DNA of 64,000 nucleotides from Rhyacophila brunnea (taxonomy: Eukaryota > Arthropoda > Insecta > Trichoptera > Rhyacophilidae). Position 1 is the first letter of the stretch. Every line of letters begins with the position of its first letter. The translations under genes and the position numbers were made by a program. The stretch covers positions 124,001 to 188,000 of the forward strand of contig JAGYXB010000195.1 in the NCBI GenBank assembly GCA_022495005.1, read 5' to 3'. This document shows, in pieces, positions 52,254 to 63,980 of this stretch. The notes under the pieces are model-generated. The model saw only the letters and a list, made by a program, of their open reading frames with translations. It did not search any database and had not been told where the DNA came from.

Positions 52254-52545
52254 GTGAAGCTTGGTACACAAGAATCTGCAATGCGAAATGACTTGCAAAT
52301 GATTTTCAGCTTCACTTTAATATATTTAGGCTCTCTCTGTGTACAGAAGGTTTACTTTCAGTACGCAAAACATAAATCACGGTGTTTTTTAATTTAAGTG
52401 TGGTTCTGGAAAATAAATCAGAGCAGACGTGTGAATCTTGCTACACAATAATCTGCAATGCGAAATGACTTTATTAATAACAATCGATTTAATAAAAAAA
52501 AATGTCTTTGTAGTGTATTATATTTAGGCTCGGTCTATATTTAAA
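52254..52545. repeat. Two-copy direct repeat
   Basis: Units at about 52254-52345 and 52431-52545 share ATCTGCAATGCGAAATGACT and ATATTTAGGCTC. The flanking 51690-52730 is otherwise unrecognised and AT-rich. Confidence 0.65.
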
Positions 52546-52734
52546 GCTACGCAAATCATTTTAAGATTATCATCGCGTAATAAGTACGCACTTACTTATT
52601 CAAAAAAACTAATTGTTATTCATTAATGATAAATTGACACGTGCGTCAAAATGACATTGTTTAAAAAAAGTAATATCTTGGTCGTGAATATGTAAAGGGT
52701 TACCAAATTAGTACTAAGTATAGATTTTAAAAAC

Positions 52735-53815
52735 GACATAACATCAATTTTTTTTCTGATTCGCACCAAAATTGACATTTGTGTTCAGTATTGTTTGGCA
52801 AATCATCATGGAAAGATACAAAGTTGTACAGCGTATATAAATTGTTAAAATGCATTACAACAATAATGAATATATTCAAACTACGTTTCGGGCATTGCGT
52901 AAAGTTTACGGTCATAATAATCGACCTACAGAGCTTACTATTCGTAATTTAATTTAATTTATAAATTCCAATCAAAAACGTAAACGTACTACTGAAAATA
53001 TAGATATTGCGATTCAAAGTGTGGATAAAAATCCAGAACAATCAATTATTACACGTCGTTCTCGAGAACTTGGACTTTCGTATGGCACTACATGGAATAT
53101 TCTTCATAAAGATTTGCATTTGAAGGCGTATAATATACGATTAATACGAGAACTCAACTGAATTACCATTAGGTGCATCAAAATTTTGCTGATTTGGATT
53201 GTAGGACAACTTGAAACAGACTATTTCATGAAATAATCATCTTCAGCGCTCATTTTTGGTTAAATGGCTTCGTAAATAAGCACAATCGTCGCATTTGGAG
53301 TAATGAAAGTTAGACAGTTACCCCCGTTTCAGACGGGACACCGGTTTCGCGCTCGTATATAATAAGGAGGCCTTTGCATTCGAATAAAGGGGCCTTTGTA
53401 TTATGTTTATGAACGTCCAGAGCTAATGAGTCAACGCATAATTTCGTGATATAAATTAGAACATAAAACTGGCAGCGGTCATAAAAACATGTGTATCGGC
53501 GGCTTGAGAATGTAGCGGCCGACGGAAAAGTGTACCGGACACGCTTTGATATATTAGCTCGGGGCGTTCATAAACATAATACAAAGGCCCTTTTATTCGA
53601 ATACAAAGGTCTCCTTATTATATACGAGCGCGACACCGGTGTCCCGTCTGAAACGGGCCTTACTGTCAATGGAGAACGCTATAGAAACATGATTACTGAT
53701 TTTTTCTGACACGAATTAGATCATTTTGATCTGGATGATATGTGGTTCTGACAAGATGGTGCAACATGCAATACAGCTCGTGACACAAACAACTTATTGA
53801 CAGTTAATTTTAAAA
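52735..53815 (+). pseudogene. Tc1/mariner-like transposase remnant
   Basis: After the 5' block the frame reads FRALRKVYGHNNRPTELTIR, then SIITRRSRELGLSYGTTWN (a helix-turn-helix region), then after the insertion LTVNGERYRNMITDFF and MWF, with GATCNTARDT near the end. This matches a family of insect Tc1/mariner-type transposases. Stops and frameshifts are present, so it is dead. A Harbinger-type MITE splits it at 53321-53659. Fragments of the same family lie at 19440-20010 and 38805-39175. Confidence 0.8.
53321..53659. mobile_element. PIF/Harbinger-type MITE
   Basis: 339 bp with inverted ends of about 54 bp (CCCGTTTCAGACGGGACACC, then CGCTCGTATATAATAAGGAG), flanked by TTA on both sides (53318-53320 and 53660-53662), the 3-bp target of PIF/Harbinger elements. 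Removing one TTA rejoins the transposase sequence. Confidence 0.85.
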
Positions 53816-53819
53816 TATA

Positions 53820-54124
53820 TCTCTTATTCGATAACCCTTTATATGACACGCACAAAATCCTACTTAGCTACAAATTTACCAGTTATAAACACAATGATAC
53901 CCTTACACTCTAGTCTTTGGTCATTTTAAAGATATATACTATATATATACATAGTTTCTACATATATATAAGTATAGCGAATTGTCAGAATATATTATAA
54001 TTAATAAAAACTATTACATATTAAAATTCTATTTATTTAATTATGTATTTATTAAAAAAAATCCACTGCCCATCCGTTAATGTTTCCACACTGCGAACCA
54101 GAAAGTGAGAAAGTATTTTTTAAT
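53820..54124. other. AT-rich, unrecognised
   Basis: Dominated by TA-rich runs near 53930-54000; no feature supported. Confidence 0.5.
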
Positions 54125-54491
54125 CAATGACATTAATATGGATGAAGCATCTGGAAAAAGAAATGACACTCACTGTTTTGTCGGGTCTGCCGAATGGCAT
54201 AATCTGTTCTAAAGCCATTACAATAGAGGTGATATTGCTATAAATTCCTGATGCTTTTTGTCGAGTCTGCCGAATGGTTCGGTCCAAACGGGTTCGCTCA
54301 AATGAATATTGACACTAGAAACACTGTTCTAACGCCATTACAATAAAGGTGATATTGCTATAAATTCCCGATGCGTGATATCGCATAATGGAAATTGCGC
54401 GACGTCCACCTATACATGTGCGAATGTCGCTATGCGCGAATTTACTTGCTAGCTACTGTATTGAGTGTGTTGTCCATTAATAATATCATTG
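54125..54491 (+). mobile_element. Family G MITE
   Basis: CAATGACATTA start and ATATCATTG end, two internal 120-bp units. The flanks do not form a TSD. Confidence 0.85.
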
Positions 54492-55190
54492 GATGTACTG
54501 AAATTTAATGATAATTCTCGTGTAAGAAACAAGTACATGCATACACAGTTTTAATATTGTACATACGTAGATATCAGTTGTCACACGGTTTTCGGGTTAA
54601 TCAGGCTTCGCTTCAGTTCATATTACTCTCTTTATTATTGCAGTTCAATCTTTTTGGTTATAACGTATTTATTACATGAATTAGTTGTTGACCATTCTCT
54701 AATATTGCGTCTTAAAGGCATATTAGATATCAGACCGCCCAGTCTGGAATATCAGGTATTACGCAAACGTTTGATAATGTTCTGAAGGGATCGAAACCGG
54801 CAGACAGTGGCCATTTTAAAATAATTATTATTATTATTTATTATGAAAGGTTTTACATTATTTATTACGGGCTAAATTATTTTTAACTATGCTTAGAAAT
54901 CAGTTCTATAAACGGTGGATTCTGATTTAACGGAACGGTTTAAATTATTAAATTAAATTAAATTGTTTGATTTAAATATTTTGAACTTTCTTCGGATATT
55001 ACGATCAAAGATATAGCGAGATCTGGGATGTAACTAGGAAACATTCGTTGACATTTTAGTTTATGATTTTCTTCATACATTTATTCACTGTTATAACCAG
55101 AGAACTCAGAAATAATGAGAACTGAAATACTTAACGGGTAAGGCGATAGCAGGTAACTAACTGACGCGAGTAAGGAAAAATCCGGGTTAA
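54492..55190. other. AT-rich intergenic, unrecognised
   Basis: No coding frame or repeat signature recognised. Confidence 0.5.
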
Positions 55191-55194
55191 ACTT

Positions 55195-55420
55195 ACACAC
55201 GTGTCAAGAATACGTTGTACGTCGAATACTGAAAACTGCTCTCAGTTTATGCATTTACGCTCATTTAATGTTGGTGTATTACACACACTATTGCACGTGC
55301 ATAATGCGTGCTTAATTTTCGTAGGACACGCACACATTCAAAAACCCTGCATATACATGCGGCGTATTGAATATAGCCTATCGGTATTCTATTTATTATC
55401 TGTTCTGTGGTTATCGGATA
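55195..55420. repeat. Dispersed repeat, inverted relative to 5250-5465
   Basis: Shares TATTGAATATAGCCTATCGG and the GGACACGCACACATTCAAAA region with 5250-5465 in the opposite orientation. Confidence 0.65.
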
Positions 55421-55777
55421 TACCGAGCTAAAGTATGGTCAAAAATTTTCTTAAAACTGTTAATGTGTCATATTATTATAAAAGTATTATAAAATTTATA
55501 TTAAATTATAAAAATATTAAGGGGGCGCGTGTTAAAACACTAAATATCCCGTTAAATAGAGGATCCACCGCGTTGTTATGGTACATAATAATTTTAATTA
55601 ACATTATAAGCTAGGCATTTCGTGGAAGCATTTTTAATTGTTTAGTTTACAAATATAGTATTTATTATGTATTATTAAATATTAAACTATTTTAAAATTT
55701 GTTTGAGAGAAAGTGACGCATTGACAATTTATTTATATAACAATTATGTGGCATTATAGCTTGCCCAGATGGCACGT

Positions 55778-56320
55778 CCTGAAATTTGTACGTATGCAGT
55801 TCACCGTATCTCACTTCACCGTGAAATGTTGTGTTGGAAATGTATGGGCGTATATTAAAGACTGACCAACCTCTTTGGGTCGTATAGTACTGACATAAAA
55901 TTCATCTTCACGGTTCTTGTCGGTTTACACTTCACAGGAGCCAGCAGCAAACAAATTTTAAAAAGAGCCGATATACTGGATTTTTTGTTAGGTTAGATTA
56001 GCGAAGAACACGTGACCTCACGATGGCCTATTGCGTCGTGGGTCCCAGGTTCGAATCCTGGGTCTGGCTAGTACACATATTGTTTATCAATTTGTGCATG
56101 AGTCAGAGTATGGACCTAATAGGCTGATCAAGTGGCTGACATCATCATTCTTGAATTTTGCCAAAATCGGCCATGAAAATTGCCGCGGTTCCCGCCAGGC
56201 TTCCTGTTAACAGACTTGTACCTAAGGAATTTAACAAAATAGTATAGTATACGGTCATCTCTTTCCGATAAGAAAGGCGAACTGTGGTACGGTGAAATGT
56301 AATACGTACAATGAATGGTC
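55778..56320. repeat. Family C repeat split by SINE S1
   Basis: The left part (TTTGTACGTATGCAGTTCACC to GTTAGGTTAG) and right part (CATTCTTGAATTTTGCC to GGTGAAATGTAATACGTAC) match 12060-12447 in reverse. The SINE lies between them. Confidence 0.72.
55997..56142 (+). mobile_element. tRNA-derived SINE, family S1, 3'-truncated
   Basis: Box B (GGTTCGAATCC) and the following CTGGGTCTGG and GAGTATGGACCTAATAGGCT match the reference copy at 38871. The last 80 bp or so are missing. Confidence 0.82.
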
Positions 56321-56382
56321 CCAGGGTGAGAGAGAAAGAGATAATTTCCGTATCATTCTACGACTTTTATACTTAAGAGCGT

Positions 56383-56745
56383 ACTTCAGTGAAACTGCAA
56401 ATAATTTTCAACAGTAGGTACGACGAAATTTCTCACAAGTCGCCAATCGGAGACCAACACTCGAGGTGTCCGGAGGTCGATTTATTCTGTCATGGCGTCG
56501 GATGAAAATATTCTTAAATCGTATAAATATGACTAAAAAACTTTACGTATGTACTTGAAAAAGAATACATGTCAATAAATATACTATTTTATCAGTAATA
56601 TAACAATAAACATAACATTAAATGGACGCATGTTGGATTTTTATGACAAATTATATTTCGTTCGGCACGCGTCATTTTGCAATCCGCGCATCGCCTAGCC
56701 GCGATCTTTTTAGACCATGCCTCAACTGAAGTATAATAGCCTTAA
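56383..56745. mobile_element. Family B TTAA MITE
   Basis: TTAA at both ends (56383-56386 and 56742-56745). Terminal sequences include GTACTTCAGTGAAACTGC and CAACTGAAGTATAATAGCC. Confidence 0.87.
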
Positions 56746-57099
56746 GCGGAAATAAATCATTTATTTTTGTAGTCTTGACAAAGTGTAACAACTGAAATAG
56801 CAATCGAATAAAAAAACAGCTGTAGAATTTATTGGAAATTTATTCACGTGATCTCCATTTTTCATTGTCTCGTAATTGTATCTATTTATTTGTACTGCGT
56901 AGATTTCTCCGTGTTTCGTAAAATCTTCAATATTCTATTACGACTGTAAAATGGTCACTTTTTCTCAAATATTTTTTTTTGTTCGATATATCTAGTTAAT
57001 TCTGTGTTCATTTTGTATTGGGTCTAGTTCTACTATGATAGAGGTGCATATATATGAGATTATTTTTGGAGATACTTAGGTAACTAATATATAATATAT

Positions 57100-57594
57100 C
57101 ATTGGCGAAGGGTGGAGGTAGGCTGTTAAGATTCGCTTTAAATGGTGGACACTGAACTTTGTCAGTCGTACGTATTTGTTTTCATTCAAATAAGACTACA
57201 ATTATTTAATAGATGGTGTTGGTTAGTTTTAAAAATCAATTGAACTCTTCGAAACCAAACCATTATAGATAATAGTCAAAAAATACTCATCTATCTATAA
57301 AATATCCAAAATTATGCAATTAAAAAAAACATGTGTCGGTACTATGTATTCTTTATCCAACGAAAACAAATAAGTATGCCTGCAAAAGTGTGCACAATTT
57401 TGTCAGATCGCACCAAAAATACCAAAACTATTACGGTTTGGTTTAGGCAGGGTTTAATTGATTTTTGAAAACTAACCAACACCATCTGTAAATAGTAGTC
57501 TTAGTTCAATAAAAACAAATACGTATGACTGACAAAGTTTAATGTGCACTATTTATGGCGGATCGTGACAGCCTACCTCCACTCTTCGCTACTG
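57100..57594. mobile_element. Family D element, complete
   Basis: CATTGGCGAAGGGTGGAGG start and CTCTTCGCTACTG end, 495 bp. AT-rich flanks make the TSD ambiguous. Confidence 0.85.
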
Positions 57595-57788
57595 ATATAT
57601 ATATGTAATATGTTTTATACAACATAATATATAATATGTAACACAACATAGAAAATAAATCACACAATTTTAGAACACAAGTCAAATCATTAAATAAAAA
57701 TTAGGCATGAATTGCATTGGGAGACAAAGCCAAAAATAAATTAAAAAACAAAAAAAAACACAAAAACTTTTGAATTTCTTATTAATAA

Positions 57789-59651
57789 CTAGCTGACCCG
57801 GAAAACGTTGTTCTGCCATATAAATTATTTCTAGTGAATATTTTGGTTGTCAAATAAAAAATAACGAATGTATCGTAAGTGTGTGGGGATGAGGACAGAA
57901 AGAGGAATAGAGCGCTGTAGACGATGACCACCGATAAAAACAAAAAACATCAACCATTCATTTTCTCAATTCAAAATGAGTAATGATGTTCATAATGAAT
58001 GAATTACCTGTGACAGGATCTCATTATTTAATGTTTATGCAATATCCGTCTTGTCCCTTCCAGAAAATTAGCGGATATTGAGAGCGTCGTATGAACGGTG
58101 TGTGTCAGCGATGAACTCCAGATTATTGTTTCTTCTTCGAATCACGATTTCTCGCGTCGTGCGGTCGCCAACCATGATTCCAACAACGTCGTCAACAACA
58201 GCGCATCGAATCGACGCACGTGCTCTCCAACTGGTGTTTTATCAGGATTGATGACAATAGCGTGATTGTCACTTTGCAATTCGTGCATGTGTGCTTTGAA
58301 GAATTTCAATAATTCATTGTGCCCATTCAACAGGGCGTCCAGTTCGCCGACAATGCGCCTGGCATTAGGCGAATTGAGGCTATTGTAGCCGCAACGTGCA
58401 TCCACATGATTGATGTCCTCACCGCGCCCATGAAGAAGATTTGTAAAAATGTATGTGGTTCGTTTGGCATTGGCAGCAATGAGCCAACTTTGTGGTATAC
58501 CTGGCCTTTGATTTTGAACGTAGAATGGAATTGTTGACCATTTGCCGCAGTATTGTGAACTATTTCTGTTGCTCCGAACGAAGTCATTTGGAAGCATGAA
58601 TTGAATGTGCTAATGGACTTCAGGAACAGGTTTGAATCTGGAACCGTGCCGATGAGCAAGCCGTTCAATGGTTCTGGTGGTATCTCAATTCCTGGTAGTT
58701 GCACTTTTCCTGATGCGCAACACATCCCGGCTGACTCATGTTTAAATTTGAGCGCATGACAATGGCGACATTCTTTGTCCATAGCACCAATCAGCACTTT
58801 CGGATGAGCGGAATATTCAATATCTGGCTCGTACTCGAATGCCAGACGAAGGAACGAAGCGGATGTAAATGTTCGATGTACTTGTTGGCGTTGTCGGTCA
58901 TTTGCTCTGCGTGTGTTAACTACGAACCGGCGCGCTTGGCTCCGTTCCAATTGTCGCTGTTGATTTCATACAGCTCGTGCCTCTTGTGATTGGGATGCAC
59001 GCAATTGCGACATGCTTACACGCACGTTTTTGTTATCTTGTTGGATTTGTTAGTCTGTTCTTTCTGCTCTACTATTTTGCATGTTTGTTGCTTTATTCGT
59101 TTGACGGCCCAAATGGCTCCCCTTGCGTCTTGCTGGCATTGTGCACTGTAATACACGCACATAAAAATAGATAACTTAAAATAAATCGTACAAAATTTTG
59201 CACGCACTGCGTTGTGATATGCCGAATGAAATGTCAAAATGACGCGACGCTTCTCTTGAATTTTTCTCGGACGTAGCACCATCTGTCATTCAACAACATA
59301 AATAATTTCGTTCTGTTTGAAATACGAACGACGGTTAAATTTTGTTCATACAAAAATAATATAATCGCGATTAAAAAATGGGAGGATGGGGGTAGGAAAA
59401 TAAAAATTTGAGGTTATAGGTATTTTTTTATGCCAAATAATAAAAAAAATACAAAAAAAAAATTGTCAAAAAAATAAAAGAATTTTTTTCTGGATAGAGA
59501 TACCCTAATCACCTAGCGGTATGAAATATACTTGTTGACCTATTCTCATACCTAAAAAATATACTTAAAATAATTCATAAAAATCGGTCGAGCCATTTCG
59601 GAGGAGTTCGACCACAAACATTGTGTCACGAGATTTTTATATATATGGAGA
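57789..59651 (-). mobile_element. Helitron, internally deleted
   Basis: On the - strand it begins TC (TCTCCATATATATAAAAATC) after an A and ends GGGTCAGCTAG before a T, exactly the Helitron A|T signature. 1,863 bp. It holds a partial Rep gene and no helicase. Confidence 0.87.
58142..59000 (-). pseudogene. Helitron Rep/helicase N-terminal fragment
   Basis: The frame at 58950-58327 carries the Helitron N-terminal zinc region (CRHCHALKFKHE, GMCCASGKVQLP), then FNSCFQMTSFGA and YHKVGSLLPMPN-HTFLQIFFMG. A frameshift near 58430 moves the match to the frame ending at 58142, with INHVDARCGYN, LLNGHNELLKFFKAHM and SDNHAIVINPDK-P-GEHVRRFDA. The Rep catalytic HUH motif and the whole helicase are absent. 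It is a non-functional internal-deletion derivative. Confidence 0.85.
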
Positions 59652-59716
59652 TTATCTAAGGACAAACGCTTATACTTTGATCTACAAATGCATGACGTTG
59701 CCTAATTTGTATATCT

Positions 59717-60424
59717 GTTACGCCGAATGTGCGAAATTGATTATTACATGAAATGGGCAAAATTTTGCTTAATTCATGTAATAGTCAAGCCCGTTGCCTT
59801 ATTCATGAATTAGGTAAATTATCTGCCGAGTGCGTGAATTCGGCAGGGAATGGAATTCTTAAACTGTCAACATGACAGTAGAAAAAGTAAATTTAATACG
59901 GGTGGTTTTATTAGTTATAGTTGGACATAATATAATATTATTATTATTAGGTTAGGTTAGGTTAGGTTTTGTAATTCTGAATTCAACCGAATGTCCATTT
60001 TGAGGTTAGCTAACGAGTGTCAACAAACTATCAAATCATACTATCACAAACAAACAATCAACCATTGCACGATTGATATCCAAGCACGAATCAAATCGTG
60101 AAAATGCCTTTTAACAAAATTCTTCCGTTATCATATTATAGTTCGAGATTTTTTTTGGGCATAGTAAATGGATATGAACGACCATCTATTTTGACCAATG
60201 CACGAGCATTTGACACATTTGGTTTAGTTGCAAAAAACATCACCGTAGCGCTACTATCTAATTTGCCCAATGCATGAACTAGGCAGAAAAATTACTGCCG
60301 AATTCACGCATTTGGCAGATATTTTACCTAATTCATGAATAAGGCAACGGGCTTGCATTTTTCATGATTTAGGCAAAATTTTGCCCATTTCATGTAATAG
60401 TCAATTTCGCATATTCGGCGTAAC
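59717..60424. mobile_element. Long-TIR element enclosing telomeric repeats
   Basis: Inverted ends well over 100 bp (GTTACGCCGAATGTGCGAAA at the left; matching CAATTTCGCATATTCGGCG at the right), flanked by 6-bp TSDs ATATCT (59711-59716 and 60425-60430). No ORF. Superfamily not identified. Confidence 0.85.
59947..59966 (+). repeat. Interstitial telomeric repeat, four TTAGG units
   Basis: Four perfect TTAGG units, the insect telomere motif, inside the long-TIR element. Four units could arise by chance or inside a repeat. Confidence 0.8.
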
Positions 60425-60429
60425 ATATC

Positions 60430-60785
60430 TATCACTCCTCTATGTAAAGATTAATTATTGACGTCAATAAAAGACGATTTGAGGACAGTTTAAGAAAGAC
60501 TATGAGGACAACTTAAAGAATAATTTGAGGACTTTTAAAGATAGTAATGTTTTAGTATTCGTATTGTATATAGATATACTATCAATTATGCTCTTTGCTA
60601 CGTTAGTGAGTGAGTGAATGATATCTACACAAGAAGGTATAGTTTCGATTGCTACAATACATTATTATAATGTTCGATCATTGACAGAAAAGATCCAATA
60701 GTGCATGTTGGGTATTATAATAATAACATCGAAATAGTTGAGAGTATGCAAAGTGATATGTGTCGAAGGGGTTCTAAAATTGCAA
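60430..60785. other. Unrecognised spacer
   Basis: No feature recognised. Confidence 0.4.
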
Positions 60786-61500
60786 ATTGCTGGACGTGTT
60801 GCTTGACAAATCGATTGAATTATCTGTAAGTGAAAACCACAAACATTTTACAATGATCTCACACATGAAAGGGTATGTCGCAAGGATGGAAAATAGTCAA
60901 CGACTAAAAATGAATCTTGCGACACTAGACGGCAGTGGAGATGTTAAGACAGCCAAAACTAATATTAGGTTATGGTGTCAATGTTGCTTGTTGCAACATT
61001 CAACTCGATGCGGAGTGTCTGGGACTCACGATTGTACGCGGTCAAAACCAAATGCCGCCTATTCGACGCTTGCATTCTGACAGTGATGCTTTACGATAGC
61101 GAATCATGGCACTTTACGAAGGTTCAGAGCGACCGTATACTGAGCTTCGAAAACAGATGTTTGCGACGGATACTAGGTGTGCTGTGGTATGACTTTAAGA
61201 GCAACGAGGAGATAAGAGAACGCACCAAGCAGCCTCTCATCACGCTGAGAGTGAAGAAGCGACGTTGGACCTGGCTCGGCCACGTGGTGCGGATGCCAGA
61301 AGAGAATTTCAACTGGCTTGCCTGTTCTTCAAGCCAACCGGATTCCGGCATCCTGGAAGGCCGCTAATACTATCTATAGTGTATACGGCAGAGCTACAGG
61401 ACACTGGTTTGACCTAGAACGATGCAAGAAGACTGGTGAGCGACAGGGATTCTTGGAGGCGTCTCGTGGTGTCCATATGCTCCAACTAAGGGGCGGATGA
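60786..61500 (+). pseudogene. LINE ORF2 C-terminal fragment
   Basis: Across two frame changes the region reads VWDSRLYAVKTKCRLFDACI, MLYDSESWHFTK, CLRRILGVLWYD, WTWLGHVVRMPEENF and DLERCKKTGERQGFLEA. This is a LINE ORF2 tail of a different clade from those at 3439 and 37987. No catalytic core. Confidence 0.8.
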
Positions 61501-61901
61501 TAAAAAAAACATTCGATCGAGTTAGGGGAGGCTTTCATCCATCTATCGGCTCTTCCTATGTAAATATCGTTCACTCACAGAGACACTAAAAACATTAGAT
61601 CAAATAAAATCATACCGAAGTTTTAAATAAGTAGTCACTCGTTATAATTTTACATGTTACCTGTTTCACACTTCAAGCCTGTCGTGTGGAATTATTACAT
61701 CCAAACGCAAATTGAATCGACTCGGCGAAAGCCAAGTTTTGTTATATATATTCCAGGAATTATTGCATTTCATAGTGTAGCTTTTATTGTGGACACAACC
61801 CGATATATATTAAGTAAAACCTTGTAATGGGTTTATTTAGATTGTATATACATAACATTGTTTTGACACTTATATCTGACACTTGTATATGAATTGAAAT
61901 A

Positions 61902-62534
61902 TAGTAGAACCTCAATATAACGGACTAATGCGGGTGAGAGGGTTTCCATTAAAGCCGAAAGTCCGTTATACAAAAACATAAACAAATCCTGTGTATTCGT
62001 CTTCAGATGATAATGATTATATCCAGACACGTGATTATCACGCGCAGCACATAGTTTATAAGCGGTGACACTTGGATTTAAACAATATCTATAACATTAA
62101 AAGCATACTTCAGTGAAATGGCAAATAAGTTTCAGCAATAGGTGGGATGTAATTTCGCAAGAGTTGCCAATTGGAGAGCGATAGTTGACTTGTGACCACG
62201 TCAATTCGTTTTGTGATGGCGTCGGAGGAATTAATTCTTAAATCATGTAAATATGATTAAAAAAAGTCACATATTTACTTGAAAAACAAAACATGTCAAT
62301 GAATATATTATTATTATTATTACTTAAATAACAATAAACATAACATTAAATGGACGCATGTTGAATTTTTATGACTAATTATGTTTTGTTCGTCACGTGT
62401 CGTTTGCACAATCTGCGCGTCGCATAGTCACGATCGTTTTAGACCATGCCTCAGCTGAAGTATAGCCTTAAAAGGATGTATTTAATAATTCTCACATTTG
62501 ACCGGATATTTTCTATTATATCGAGGTTCTACTG
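61902..62534. mobile_element. pogo/Tigger-like MITE with nested B element
   Basis: Ends TAGTAGAACCTCAATATAAC and TATATCGAGGTTCTACTG flanked by TA (61900-61901 and 62535-62536). The GTAGAACCTC terminus and TA target fit the pogo branch of Tc1/mariner. Non-coding. Confidence 0.82.
62097..62471. mobile_element. Family B TTAA MITE nested in the pogo-like element
   Basis: TTAA at 62097-62100 and 62468-62471, with CATACTTCAGTGAAATGGC and GCTGAAGTATAGCC at the ends. Confidence 0.88.
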
Positions 62535-62539
62535 TATAA

Positions 62540-63117
62540 ATAAATAGAAAACACTTCCAAATCATATATTTTAGATCAGTACTCAAAGTGACACCAGCAA
62601 AGGCAGTAATCGAAGAATTGCCAATGGCGAACAAACGTTGTAGTGGACTAGCGCAAAAGTTTTTAAAGTTTTTCGGTTTACGGTGCCCTGAAAAAAGTAC
62701 CAATTAATGGGACGAGAGAGCCTGTTACTCACAACACTGCTTCAAAAATCTTGACAGTATTTCCGTACCATAATGTTGCCAAAAATACTAATACATAAAT
62801 CTAATGTAAACACTGACAAAGACCTTTACAAAAGCCGAATATGAATTTGAGTCAGGAAGCAGATTTCAAGTCAAATATATCTAAAAACAGATATATTATA
62901 GTGTATATATATGAAAGAAATGTCAGATAGCAATGCCGGATGTCAGAATGATAGTAACATGAAATGAATAAGTGTCAGACAGAAGTGTCGCAAGAATATT
63001 ACATTCACATATCCCTAATATTCAAGTATACAGTGCAATCACACCGTAGACAAAAATTAACAGTGACGATTCACTGTCTCTCTCTCTCTCTCACACGTTG
63101 ACGGAAGAGCTTCACTT
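62540..63117. other. Spacer before the right-edge exon
   Basis: AT-rich, with a CTCT microsatellite near 63079-63092. No polyadenylation signal for the - strand exon is obvious. Confidence 0.4.
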
Positions 63118-63296
63118 TCACATCTTGTTGCGGTTGTGATGTTGTCTTCTGTGCCGCGCGTGGTGTCCCAGCTGCCGGAGAAGGAGCGAGTTCTCGTCGT
63201 CGGGATCGTTGGAACCGGAGCTGATCATGCCGGCGCCGTTGTTGCCCCAGAGGTTAACCTTCCCGGGCAGGTAGAGAAGGCCGCACAATGTGAACG
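63118..63296 (-). CDS. Probable terminal exon of an unidentified gene
   Basis: On the - strand a pyrimidine-rich TCTCTCTCTTGAATGTTATAG acceptor region ends at 63297. The exon then gives two bases plus 58 codons and a TGA at 63120-63118. The encoded tail starts hydrophobic (FTLCGLLYLPGKVNLWG), then SSGSNDPDDEN, then a basic histidine/arginine-rich end (HHARHRRQHHNRNKM). Third positions are clearly GC-rich against the AT-rich surroundings, as in nvd exons, and no repeat covers it. I do not recognise the protein. It could be the tail of a membrane or secreted protein whose other exons lie beyond 64000. Confidence 0.5.
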
Positions 63297-63299
63297 CTA

Positions 63300-63814
63300 T
63301 AACATTCAAGAGAGAGATGATATTAAAAATCACATGACAATATGTATATCGTCTATGTAAGTTCAATACCACGTATGAGCCAATATGTTCAAAATACGTA
63401 TTTTTGGCGCTCTCGGTTAAACGGTACAAGCCGCATTGATTGGTGCATTCAAATTTTGAAATTGACCAATAGGCTACTAGCACTCGGTTAAAATCAATAC
63501 TGCTCATGAATTATCCATCCTAAAGAAGCAAGCAAGACCGCGTATATCCCTAGATCCAATACAGCAGACGAGGGGAGAGTTGCGGCAATACCGCGTAAGG
63601 TCCAACTGATTTACAAAATAATCCTATGGCAATATATGGCCACAGACGCATACGATAGTAAAAATATATTTTCTAATATAAAACAGGAAGACACAATAAA
63701 CTGCATTTAAATTTGTTTGTTATCTTTTTTATTGACGAAATTACAAGGTTCTTTGTCACTCCTGAACATTTTGACAAATGGTTCTTCCACGGTATTGAAC
63801 TTACATAGACAATA
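63300..63814. other. Possible intron of the right-edge gene
   Basis: AT-rich with nothing recognised apart from the open frame running back from the exon. Confidence 0.35.
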
Positions 63815-63980
63815 TATTCTTTATAACACTACAATGACAATAGTGTATTTAGTAATAGAAGTGAAACAATCGCAACCTTTGAGAAATCACATAAATACAT
63901 TGTGACCTCACCGGGATCGAGCCCAGAGCTCCCGGATGAAAGTCCACCACCTTATGCACTGCACCACGAGAGTCATCATA
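63815..63980 (-). mobile_element. tRNA-derived SINE, family S3
   Basis: Antisense box B (CACCGGGATCGAGCCCAGAG) and tRNA-like body to about 63975, with the upstream GTAATAGAAGTGAAACAATC block shared with 8525. Confidence 0.75.

Noticed and set aside
52735..53815. Intact Tc1/mariner transposase gene
   Set aside because: Stops, frame changes and the inserted MITE show that it is a remnant.
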